Shown here one piece after another: positions 56,015 through 64,000 of a stretch of 64,000 nt of DNA. Made by a program: the position numbers and the translations under genes. Each line of letters starts with the position of its first letter. Positions within the stretch are counted from its first letter, which is position 1. The notes beneath the pieces are model-generated. The model was not told the origin of the DNA and ran no database searches. It worked only from the letters and a program-made list of their open reading frames with translations. The stretch is from Neoarius graeffei (Eukaryota; Chordata; Actinopteri; Siluriformes; Ariidae): assembly GCF_027579695.1 (NCBI RefSeq), contig NC_083577.1:43502198-43566197 (forward strand). Reading direction: 5' to 3'.

Positions 56015-56218
56015 CTAGGAATCAACTTGAAAAAAATTAATTATTCCATAAAAATCATATCGCAGCCAAGGCCTACCCTGCTCCCACGTTTGCTTATAAG
56101 TCCTTTGTCGTTTCTCCTTCTCGTATGCTTTATCGGCGGCCTTATTCTCCTCTTCAGACCGAGGTCGCTTTGTCCCCATCTCTGGCGGTTTCTGTACACC
56201 TTTCAGAAAATTCCACAT
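56015..56218 (-). pseudogene. hAT protein N-terminal exon (TTF-type finger start)
   Basis: It reads RPRSEEENKAADKAYEKEKR, then QRTYKQTWEQGRPWLRYD. The last phrase is the WLxYD opening of the TTF-type zinc finger in hAT transposases such as the ZMYM/KIAA1586 group. No cysteines of the finger follow before the frame is lost. Confidence 0.65.
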
Positions 56219-56325
56219 TGCAACGTAGCTTTGGCAGATGTAGATGTAAACAACAACAACAAAAAAAACAACACACGTTTAAATGGGCGATAATGTGGCC
56301 ACATCTATTTAATTTGATAATGTGA

Positions 56326-56595
56326 TGTGGCAGCGGGGGCGTGGCCAAGCGGCGGTCTGTGAATGGAGGGCGGAGTCAGGGAAGGTAAGTGGTGGAATCA
56401 TTGCACCTGATGGGGATTAACCTGTGTTTGTGTGTCTTCCCCAGTGACCGCACCCTTTAAAAAGAGAGGAGAGCAGAGAAAGGGAGCTCTCTCCCCAACC
56501 AGAACACGTGTGTAAGCTAGCAATAAATAGTTCATTGAGAACTCAGTTCTGGCCTGCAGTGCTTCTGTGCTCCACCCACCTGGTCCAATACTACA
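56326..56595 (+). mobile_element. Compact solo LTR
   Basis: It starts tgtggcagcgggggcgtggc and ends ggtccaatactaca, TG...CA. Flanks are tgtga (56321-56325) and cgtga (56596-56600), a 5-bp duplication with one CpG-type change. Inside are a TATA-like tttaaaaag (about 56456), then a polyadenylation-type aataaa (about 56522). This is the U3-R-U5 order of a plus-oriented gypsy-like LTR. No internal region accompanies it. Confidence 0.8.
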
Positions 56596-57873
56596 CGTGA
56601 TTACCGCAATATTCAATGAGATGTGTTATATGCATGCGCAGTAGTGAAAAAAACGACAGCCTGACTCATACACGATATGATTCGGAATTCTTCGGTAGTT
56701 TCCGTCCTGCCGATAAACACATTGATTAACACAGACACAGCACACGCTTAATATGTGGTGGCTTTAGTTGACAGTGTGTCTGAATCTTCGCTTCATATAT
56801 ATTTTTTATTTTCAATTAGCCAGCTGGGCTGGCTAGTGACAGGAATTACCCGCCAAATGACAAATTAAGTCACCTCGGGCAACCAGACCACCGCGAATTT
56901 TGAGCCCTGGTGAGGATCCTCTTCTTGGACTTCTCGAGTGCCTTCAACACCATCCAGCCCCTATTGCTTCAGGACAAACTGAACAGGATGCGAGTGGACC
57001 CCTGCCTGGTCACCTGGATCTCCAGCTAACTCGCTGACAGGCCACAGTACGTCAGGCTGAAGGACATCACATCTGACACTGTAATTAGCAGCACCGGAGC
57101 ACCCCAGGGCACGGTGCTGGCTTCTCTTCTCTTCACCCTGTACACCGCGGACTTCTGCTACAACTCGGAGCTGTGTCACATTCAGAAGTTTGCCAATGAC
57201 ACAGCCATCGTTGGGTGTATCAGTGATGACAGAGAGGAGGAGTATAGGAGCCTGGTGAGGGACTTTGCTGTGTGGTGCAACAGGAACCATCTGCAGCTCA
57301 ACACCTCAAAGACCAAGGAGCTGGTCATTGACTTTGGGAGGTCCAGACCAAGGTCACGACCAGTTCTGATCGAGGGAGTCAAGGTGGAGGCTGTGGATTC
57401 CTACAGGTACCTCGGGCTGTGGCTGGAAAGCAAGCTGGACTGGACTTGCAACACCAATCACTTGTACAGGAAGGGACAGAGCAGGCTATACTTCCTTAGG
57501 AGGCTGCAGTCCTTTAACATCTGCAGGAAACTCCTGTGGATGTTCTATCAGTCTGTGGTCGCCAGTGTCCTGTTTTACACTGTGGTGTGCTGGGGGGGCA
57601 GCACATCCAAGAAAGACACATCCAGGCTGGAAAAACTGATCAGGCAGGCCGGCTCTGTGGTCAGCATGAAGCTGGACTCTCTGGTGATGGTGGCAGAGAA
57701 GAGGTCGAAGGACAAACTATTGAACATCATGGATGATGCCAGTCACCCTCTGCACACCGTCATCAGCAACCAGAGGAGCCTGTTCAGTGACAGAATGCTC
57801 CTTTCCAAGTGTAGGACGAACAGACTCAAAAACTCCTTTATCCCTCATGCCATCAGACAGTACAACTCCTCTC

Positions 57874-57892
57874 TGGGGGGGGGGGGGGGGGG
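57874..57892. repeat. G tract of 18-19 bases
   Basis: A run of G interrupts the 3' end of the LINE coding region. Confidence 0.9.
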
Positions 57893-58857
57893 AAGAGGGG
57901 TAACAGGAGGACAGAGGACGGGAAGGAGCAGTAGCCTAGCTTAACAATAAGCAATACCGGACAATGTGCAATATAATGTGCAATATAAAGTGCAATATCT
58001 TTCCTGCTGTGCCCCCCCTCCCCATATCTTATTCTTTTATATTTGTGTATGTAAATACTTAATTTATTTTAATTTTAATTTATCTAGAAGTTTTCTCTAT
58101 TTCTTTTCTCTGTTCGTCTGTAATGATGCTGCTGGAATCTTAATTTCCCTGAGGGAACCCTCCCAAAGGGATCAGTAAAGTTTTATCTAATCTAATCTTA
58201 TCTTAACATATGCCCCTGAATCAATCTTCATTGGGACTGTTACATTATCCACTTCCAAGTTGGCTATCCATTCAACTGCATTGCTATCGTTGTCCACGAA
58301 TGATACTGTCTCTCCATACAGTACATGATCATAATCACTGTCATTTGCCTCTTTTGTCTGTCCCACTACATGCACCTTTTTCTTTGCAAAACATATCCTA
58401 GCAAAATGATTTTTACCTTTACATTTCTGACACTCTTTGCCATATGCTGGGCACTTGTTTGGCGCATGTGTACTTCCACACCTTTCAGAGTCTTTGCCAT
58501 ATTGTTTTGATTGCCTTTGTTCATGTCGTTTCTATTTAATTTTCTGTGATTGTGATTTTTCATATTTCTCCTTGTACTTTTGCACTGCCTCAACAGACTT
58601 TATCGTTGTTTCACTGTCATTGTCAAAGTTCTTTAGTTGCAGCTTTGTGCTTTCGGAAGCTCGGCAAATCTGAACTACCTTTTCGAGAGTAAGGTCCATT
58701 CCCTTTAATAAGCATAGCCTTACTCTCGTCCTACACACCCATGACAATTTGGTCTCTTATGAGATCATAGAATCACACAGTGTGCCGAAGTTACAGGACT
58801 GGCTCTCGAGACACAGGTCTGTCACATACTGGTAACTTTCTATGGACTCACCTTCTT

Positions 58858-59310
58858 TTTGCATTCTGCTTCTGAAAACATACCGTTCTGATGTTTTGTT
58901 CATGGGAAACCTGTCTTTCTGCATTCTGCTTCTAAATACATACTGTTTGTACGTTTCATTCTTTTTGGGTGTGCAGTAGTCTTCAAATTTTTTTTTTTTT
59001 TACACAATGTGACACTATGTCACTCTAGGTACTGTCTAATGTTTGGTACTGTCTTTGTTTACTGTTTTTAAACATTTCTGTAATATTTCAAATGTTTGTA
59101 TGTTAATTGTGTCCTTTGTTTTAAATGTTTTGTATGAGTGGAAATAACTTGGCTGCACACCAAATCTACCTTTGGGTACAAATAAAGTAATCTAATCTAA
59201 TCTAATTTCTCCAGGACTGCAGAGAACTTTCCTTTCTGCATTCTGCTTCTGAAAATATACCGTTCGCACGTTTCATTCTTTCTGGGCGTGCAGTAGTCTT
59301 CAAATTTCTC
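58858..59310. repeat. Triplicated gag segment
   Basis: The phrase gcattctgcttct followed by aaaacataccgtt-like text recurs at about 58861, 58921 and 59237. Two of the three copies run on to gcagtagtcttcaaattt. The copies differ by about 10 percent. Confidence 0.7.
58988..59208 (+). mobile_element. 5'-truncated LINE 3' tail
   Basis: Non-coding sequence ends tacaaataaagtaatctaat followed by more ctaat units, the same style of tail as the LINE ending at 58204. A T run is on the left. It is inserted in gypsy gag. Confidence 0.7.
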
Positions 59311-59579
59311 CAGAACCGTACGAAACTTGACTTTCTCATCCGCCGTGAACACAAACGTGTTGTACACATCCAACGCGGATCGGCCAGCTACAGTTAGCAA
59401 CAGGGCTATCTTACGAATAGTGATGCTCCGATCACCATTTTTGGGCCCGATCACCGATCGCCAAAATCATGATCTGCCAATTGCCAATCATAGAATGGCA
59501 GGCAAATCTGACTCTTCCATATCTTTTATATATAATCTAGCAGTGTATGCACAATGTGTAGAAATGAAACTATGAATTA

Positions 59580-61667
59580 TTATGCTAGAAACACCTCATG
59601 GATGCACTGGGATGCATCCTCAGTGATGTATCCTGGGGTCCTCGGGTGTTTCGGGTCTCGCAACATCATACACCCTCACCCAGGCGACCCAGCCGGGGTT
59701 GATCAAGCCCTGACTTGCGTCTCAGTAGCAGTCCACGGATCACCCCTTTTAATCCAAAGCCACCGTGTGGCTTTCTTTGTGGCTTCGCTTGCGGATGCAA
59801 TGGCCCTCTTCGTAGCTGCTCCTACAATGCCCAAGCGACTCAGGACTTTGCAGAGGGAGCACCCTGCAAAACCCCTACAGCCGACTTCTATGGGCTTGTA
59901 GAAGGTTCTACAACCTCTCTCCCTGCACTCCTCCACCAGCTCCTGGTACTTGGCTCTTTTCCTCTCATTGGCCTCCTCAAGATGCTCTTCCCAGGGAACT
60001 GTTAGTTCCAGAATGATGAGGTGTTTTGAAGCCTCATATGTTATCACCACGTCTGGACGGAGAGTTGTTGCTGCCACATGTTGGCGAAACCTCAGCTGGC
60101 AGTCATTCCCAGGTCGGCCTGCAGCTGCCAGTCATTTGCCGTGTAGAGGAGGCCTGTTGTTATATGTTGGTGTGCTCGGGGTTTCCCTCCAGCTTTTACG
60201 AAGGAGACTGCGTTCTTTGGGGCATGATGGTGCTTGCAGGAGCTGATGGCAGAGGTTAAGCTTTCAGCAACTGGCTTAAGCACCTGGTCATGGCGCCACC
60301 GGTAGCGGCCATCAGCCAGGGCCTTTGGGCAGCAGCTGAGAAGATGTTCTAAGGAGCCTCTACCAGAGCACAGAAGGCAGGAGGGTGTCTCACTCTTTCC
60401 CCAGACATGGAGGTTTGCTGGGCTAGGCAGGACATCATAGACAGCTTGCACTAGGAAACGGACCTGATGGAAGTCTGCCTACAAGATGTTTGTCCAGGTG
60501 ATCCTGCGCTGTAGTGCGCTCTCCCACCTTGTCCATGCTCCCTGTTGCCGGAGTCCCACTGCCCTGCTCACACGCTCTTCCTCCATGCCTGCTCGGACCT
60601 CCTCCTGGATCAGGTGGTGTCTCTCCTTACCATGGGTCTGGCTGATCAGAGTCTTTGGGTAGTAACCCAGGCCTGCTCTTCCTGTTGCCACGGTGCCCAC
60701 CAGTGCCTTCTGTCTTAGGCGAGACTCTGCCACCTCCACTGCTCTCCCAGCCTTCCACTTCCTTCCTGTCCTCACCTCGATGCCAGCTGCTGACACCTTG
60801 CAGTCCCTTGAGTCCCTGTACTGTAAGGCTTCTCTGGTGCGTACCACCATGAACTCCTCGGTGAGGCCACTGAAAGGAAGCTGCAGAGTGTTACTCGCCC
60901 CATACAGTGCCGCACTGGTGAGACTGCATGGGAGGCCTAGCCACTTTCGAAGAAAGCCACTGATCTTCCTTTCTAGGGACTCAACTGTTGTCATTGGGAC
61001 TGCATAGATTAGCATGGGCCAGAGGATTCGTGGCAAAATAGAATGCTGATAGATCCAGGCTTTAAATCTACCAGGCAAACCAGACTTGTCAACCTTGGTA
61101 AGCCAGGTTCCAAGTTCCACGCTGGACTTCTGGATGGCAGCTGAGTCTTTCAGGCTGGAGTCAAAGAGTTTCCCCAAACTCTTGACAGGTTGCTCTGTGA
61201 TGGTTGGAATGACAGTTCCTGAGATGGAAAACCGGACCTTGTCAATCACTTTCCCCTTCTTCAGCACCATCGATCTTGACTTGGAGGGCTTGAAACTCAT
61301 CCTTGCCCAGGTAATGAGTCTTTCGAGCCCTTGTAGGATCCACCTGCACCCTGGGACTGATGTTGTAGTGATGGTCAGGTCATCCATGTAGGCCCTTATC
61401 GGGGGCTGCCGTACACCTGACTTAGTCAGGGGCCCTCTGCATTCCACCTCAACTGACTTGACCACCATGTTCATGGCTAGCGCGAAAAGGATAACAGAGA
61501 TGGTACAGCCTGTTATTATTCCTTTCCCAATGCGATGCCAGTCTGATGTTTCTGACCAAGAAGTGACCCTCATCCTGAAATTGTTGTAGTAATCCAAGAC
61601 GAGGTCCTTGATCTTAATGGGAACATGATGGAGGTGCAACGCAAGCTTGACCAGCTTATGCGGTACG
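59580..61667 (-). mobile_element. R2-superfamily LINE (restriction-like endonuclease type), 5'-truncated
   Basis: The flanks gtagaaatgaaactatgaat (59558-59577 and on to 59579) and, with three extra bases, the repeat at 61668-61692 form a target duplication of about 22 bases. Coding starts inside the reverse transcriptase and ends with a C-terminal restriction-like endonuclease, the order of the R2/NeSL/HERO group. The target here is a hAT element, not ribosomal DNA. Confidence 0.82.
59703..61639 (-). pseudogene. R2/NeSL/HERO-like reverse transcriptase with RLE
   Basis: 61639-60479 starts within the palm. AYMDDLTITT is the catalytic box and is intact, and RMSFKPSKSRSMVLKKGKV follows. A TAG at 60476-60478 separates it, in the same frame, from 60451-60092, which holds a CCHC-like finger, CLLCSGRGSLEHLLSC. 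A one-base shift near 60090 leads to 60077-59703 with RPDVVITYEASKHLIILELT and RKRAKYQEL, the PD...E...K pattern of restriction-like endonucleases. The N-terminal DNA-binding part is lost by truncation. Two small lesions otherwise. Confidence 0.87.
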
Positions 61668-63104
61668 GTAGAAATAATGAAACTATGAATTAACTGTATT
61701 AAAAAAAAACAACAGTAGAAATACAGTCAAGATCTTGAAGAACCACCAACTACTTTTATTTTCTTATATAAAATTAGACAACTTAAGGCTACTCTAGGCC
61801 ATCTTTCCCAAATAAGGCAGAGAAACATAAAACAAGAGGGGTCAGGAAGACCAACACACATAAGATCAGCTTAATGGGATGGGATGAAGTTACACTAAGG
61901 CATACTTGGAAATTGTAGCCTCTCACTGAATACAATTAAATAATTGGCAGCAAAATGTAAAACACCAAAACTGGCCACTGAAAATTATGGCAAACTTTTC
62001 TGCTATCATTATGAATGTCTGATATTGAGGAACAACCAATTGTTTATCCAAAAAATAAATAATAAATGCCAATGCCATCCTTCATAATATTAATAAAGAA
62101 CATAACAAGGCCAAGCAGATAGTTACCAACACACATTGATCCCATCCCAAGTTGATCTAATCAATTAGTCACATTTAGGCCCAGGCTACTTGGAAACTTA
62201 GCCTTTTTAATATATTGATTAAATTAAAATAAACACAAAACGTTTAAAACCAAAATGTGCTCAGCCTACTACCACAGAGGACAAAATCCTTTAGATTCCA
62301 ATCATAAATGGCAAGTTTCTCTTGATTACTATGAGCATCTCTGCATTTTTTGAGGTGAGCCGGTTTCTTTTGTCATCAATAACGTTTGCAGCTGTGCTAA
62401 ATAGTCTCTCACTATCCACACTTGTGCACGGTGAACAAAGATATGCTGGGAAGTGGCCTTTATTCACCTGCCAATAGGCAAGTGGCTGTCCACTGCGTAG
62501 CATTACGGGTTCTGCTAGATAGTGGTTGATCTGCGAGATGATTGTGATTTCTTGTTGATTGTGTCCTGCATCCTCGTCCACCAGCTAAGCAAACATTGCC
62601 TGCAAAGAGCAAGCTGGTGGGCTATTTGTTGACCCGCTGGAACTGGGTACCTCCACACTGCTTGTACTTGGCAATTCAGTGTGGCTATGGGCTGCCACAG
62701 TGTCCCGAAACAGATCACGTAAAGTTGGTTTGAGTGCCTCTGGAAAGTATCTGTCTTTGTACCTGAAATAGATGTAAAAATGAAAACAATGTGAAATCAG
62801 TTGTTTTGCCTTGCAGGCCACACACATCCATTTGTGTCAGGTTAGTTAGCATTGAAAAAAATACAGTATTTCTAAATATGATAAAAAATATTTTAGATTA
62901 CTGTAAGCTGTCCTTCAAATATAGTGTTAGGTCAGAGATTTACCGTCTCTTCCTCTTGCCCCCAACCGGAGCGATTACCCTCTCGCAGATCAGTCCCTTC
63001 GTGTCACCCAGAGCTCTGGGGTGAGTCGCGAAGAAAGACAGGAACCCCATAAGTTCACAATCTTTATTTACAAGTCCCCAAAGATGAAAAAATACAGAGA
63101 GCTT

Positions 63105-63141
63105 TTATATGTCTGTGTGTGTGTATGTGTGTGTGTGAGTA

Positions 63142-63178
<37 letters not shown>

Positions 63179-63206
63179 GTGAGTATGTGTGGGTGGGTGT
63201 GAGTGA

Positions 63207-63239
<33 letters not shown>

Positions 63240-63310
63240 GGTGTGAGTGTGTGTATGTGTGTGAATGAGTGAGTGAGTGTGACATCACTGCGGCTGTGTG
63301 TGTGTGTGAA
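63105..63310. repeat. Compound TG microsatellite
   Basis: It is a long run of TG with TA, GAG and GGG variants over about 200 bases. Open frames through it (His-Thr rich) are artefacts. Confidence 0.95.
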
Positions 63311-63410
63311 GACCTTGGCGATGGTATGCAAAAATATTCAGACATTTCTGATGTACAGCCTGTTCTTAAGATAGAACACAAAATATTTGATGCATAGCCT
63401 GTTCTTATGA

Positions 63411-63432
63411 TATGATATGATATGATATGATA
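63411..63432. repeat. gatat tandem repeat
   Basis: About four units of tgata lie in tandem. Confidence 0.85.
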
Positions 63433-64000
63433 GCAATGTTCAGACAGATATCAAAGGCCATTTCTTACGCACAGCCTTAGGTCAGAGATAGCACAGGGCA
63501 ATGGAATGTTCCACATAAGATTAAACACAAAATATTTGCACATGTCAGTCTTGGTTAAACTGAGATTAAGAATAAATCCTTACATTAAGACATAGGTAAA
63601 GCATTATTAGCCTATTTAAAAGAAAGAGGTAGTAGGCCTAAGACTATAGCCTAAGTGATAGGTCTAGTAAGTTTCTCTTGCCTTGGATCAAGCATTGTTG
63701 CAATTGCATATAGCTTCTGTGTATCAACGTCAGCAAATCGTCTTCTGACAGCTTCCAGTAGCACCGTTTTTGCTGTTTTCACGCCATGGTCAGACTCCAC
63801 CGTCTTCTCCAAGAGACGGGTGAGAGCTCTGATACACGGAATCACATCCGCAGCTGACGCAGTTGATGAGCTGATCTGTTGTGTGAGCTCTTCAAACGGG
63901 GCAAGGATGGAGATCGTATTTTCAATTAATTTCCACTGGTGGATTGTGAACATGCATGGCAATTCATATTCTGCTGCATAGGAGGCGAGCGCAAGTTTTT

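Larger units (their letters stand above)
55607..56910 (-). mobile_element. hAT element with nested solo LTR
   Basis: The ends caggcctagaaatt and aattttgagccctg are hAT-like inverted repeats. The LINE frame resumes after it. gtgag is repeated on both sides (55602-55606, 56911-56915), shorter than the usual eight bases. It contains a zinc-finger exon on the minus strand and a solo LTR at 56326-56595, but no transposase core. Confidence 0.75.
54080..57900 (+). pseudogene. LINE endonuclease-reverse transcriptase, lightly damaged
   Basis: 54184-54540 has ITICVYIPPKADAAAACERI, MIISGDFNHATLD and a shift before the SDHN motif. 54606-55604 has a helical linker (PWVTQEVKAVLNRKKAAFRS) and reverse transcriptase start (AAGPDKVYSQLLKPC, then IVPVPKKNWPSELNDFRPVA). 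After the hAT, 56911-57900 has LFLDFSSAFNTIQPLLLQDK, a TAA at 57028, TGAPQGTVLASLLFTLYT, KFANDTAIVG and YRYLGLWLE. The catalytic box reads FAND where active enzymes have Y/F-A-D-D. Apart from this, one stop and one shift are the only lesions seen. Confidence 0.88.
53999..58204 (+). mobile_element. Non-LTR LINE inserted in the gypsy protease
   Basis: Gypsy protease coding stops at 58205 (DSGAYV) and resumes at 53998 (NILPMKYF), fixing the ends. The LINE has endonuclease, reverse transcriptase and a 3' UTR ending tctaatctaatctta. It is split by a hAT at 55607-56910. The 3' tail differs from the L2-like tails elsewhere. The clade (L2, Rex1 or related jockey group) is not settled. Confidence 0.82.
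52849..59417 (-). mobile_element. Ty3/gypsy-like LTR retrotransposon internal region, split
   Basis: On the minus strand, gag (59417 to about 58430), zinc knuckle (58418-58378), protease start (58260-58205), [LINE 53999-58204], protease and reverse transcriptase N-part (53998-53564) and palm (53365-52849) follow in order. RNase H and integrase would lie left of 52849 but are not seen, and no LTR is recognised, so the element is truncated. Confidence 0.8.
58205..59417 (-). pseudogene. Gypsy-like gag and protease start
   Basis: Gag text lies at 59417-59197 (ALLLTVAGRSALDVYNTFVF), then 58747-58532 (KGMDLTLEKVVQICRASEST) and a CCHC knuckle CQKCKGKNHFARIC at about 58430-58390. The protease DSGA motif is near 58220. 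Frame shifts occur near 58750 and 58530. A segment of gag with ttctgcattctgcttctgaa is present three times, and a LINE tail lies at 58988-59208. These breaks rule out a product. Confidence 0.82.
62763..63681 (-). other. Intron of the hAT transposase with GC donor
   Basis: The donor reads ccaag/gcaagaga and the acceptor tatttcag/gtac. It contains a TG microsatellite (63105-63310), a gatat tandem run and two occurrences of ttaggtcagaga (62926 and 63478), which may bound a further small insertion. Confidence 0.6.
59418..64000 (-). mobile_element. hAT element (ZBED-like), extends past the window
   Basis: The left end tagtgatgctccgatcacc matches the common hAT terminus tagtgatgcaccgatc. Gypsy gag coding stops exactly there (59417/59418). 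The minus-strand transposase (62291-64000) runs to the window edge. The element is split by an R2-type LINE at 59580-61667. 61693-62290 is AT-rich and non-coding, presumably 3' UTR. Confidence 0.82.
62291..64000 (-). pseudogene. hAT transposase, ZBED-like, two exons, partial
   Basis: Exon piece 63962-63682 contains LAPFEELTQQISSSTASAAD, DHGVKTAKTVLLEAVRRRF and YAIATMLDP. It joins 62762-62291 (YKDRYFPEALKPTLRDLF, then a TAG at 62582-62584, then YLCSPCTSVDSERLFSTAAN and DKRNRLTSKNAEMLIVIKRN). The last is the hAT C-terminal dimerisation domain. Splicing would join CCAAG to GTACAAAG and read LDPRYKDRYF, but the donor is GC, not GT. Only the C-terminal half is in the window. Visible lesions are one stop and possibly the donor. 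Confidence 0.85.

Noticed and set aside
59554..60005. Plus-strand frames at the end of the R2-type LINE
   Set aside because: They are antisense to the restriction-like endonuclease coding on the minus strand.
63064..63381. His/Thr-rich protein on the minus strand
   Set aside because: The frame exists only because a TG microsatellite reads without stops. It lies in an intron of the hAT transposase.

Overview
The window is eukaryotic, almost certainly a teleost fish. The evidence is a split vertebrate gene of the NXPE family, V-SINE-type tRNA-derived SINEs, many Tc1/mariner elements and L2-, L1- and Tx1-like LINEs. The long TG/CA microsatellites fit. A catfish or other ostariophysan is possible from the SINE tail, but this is a weak guess. 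Nothing bacterial, no CRISPR array and no operon is present.

Only one host gene is convincing. It is an NXPE3-like gene on the minus strand (coding exons 38452-49324). Its five exons join with correct splice sites and phases to a 560-residue type II secreted or Golgi protein. A possible 5' untranslated exon ends at 51750. All of its larger introns are filled with mobile elements.

Everything else is a deeply nested transposon graveyard. Region by region: 202-2871 is a Tc1-like element split by a hAT element with a perfect 8-bp target duplication. About 2885-24208 is one Tx1-type LINE on the minus strand, spread over 21 kb by insertions: a SINE, two Tc1 elements, an 8.4-kb hAT that holds its own Tc1, hAT, piggyBac-like, foldback and SINE insertions, a 1.4-kb solo-LTR-like element, and an unclassified retroposon-like block carrying an intact Tc1 transposase. 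24209-25308 is an L2-like LINE 3' end. 25309-32360 is an L1 broken by Tc1, SINE and a second copy of the solo-LTR-like element. The latter carries a CpG-rich foldback element with a THAP remnant. 32400-37665 is a second Tx1 copy. 38452-51850 is the NXPE3-like gene with Kolobok-like, L2-like, SINE and Tc1 insertions. 52849-59417 is a Ty3/gypsy-like element on the minus strand split by a plus-strand LINE, itself split by a hAT carrying a solo LTR. 59418 to the window end is a ZBED-type hAT on the minus strand, interrupted by an R2-superfamily LINE.

The nesting gives a relative order of insertion. One element keeps an apparently complete transposase frame (21599-22621), and several others carry only one or two visible lesions. 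The functional interest lies in the inverted Kolobok-like copies that flank a 71-base NXPE exon, the TTAA-flanked THAP element, and the repeated solo-LTR-like unit. I found no convincing undescribed defence or gene system.
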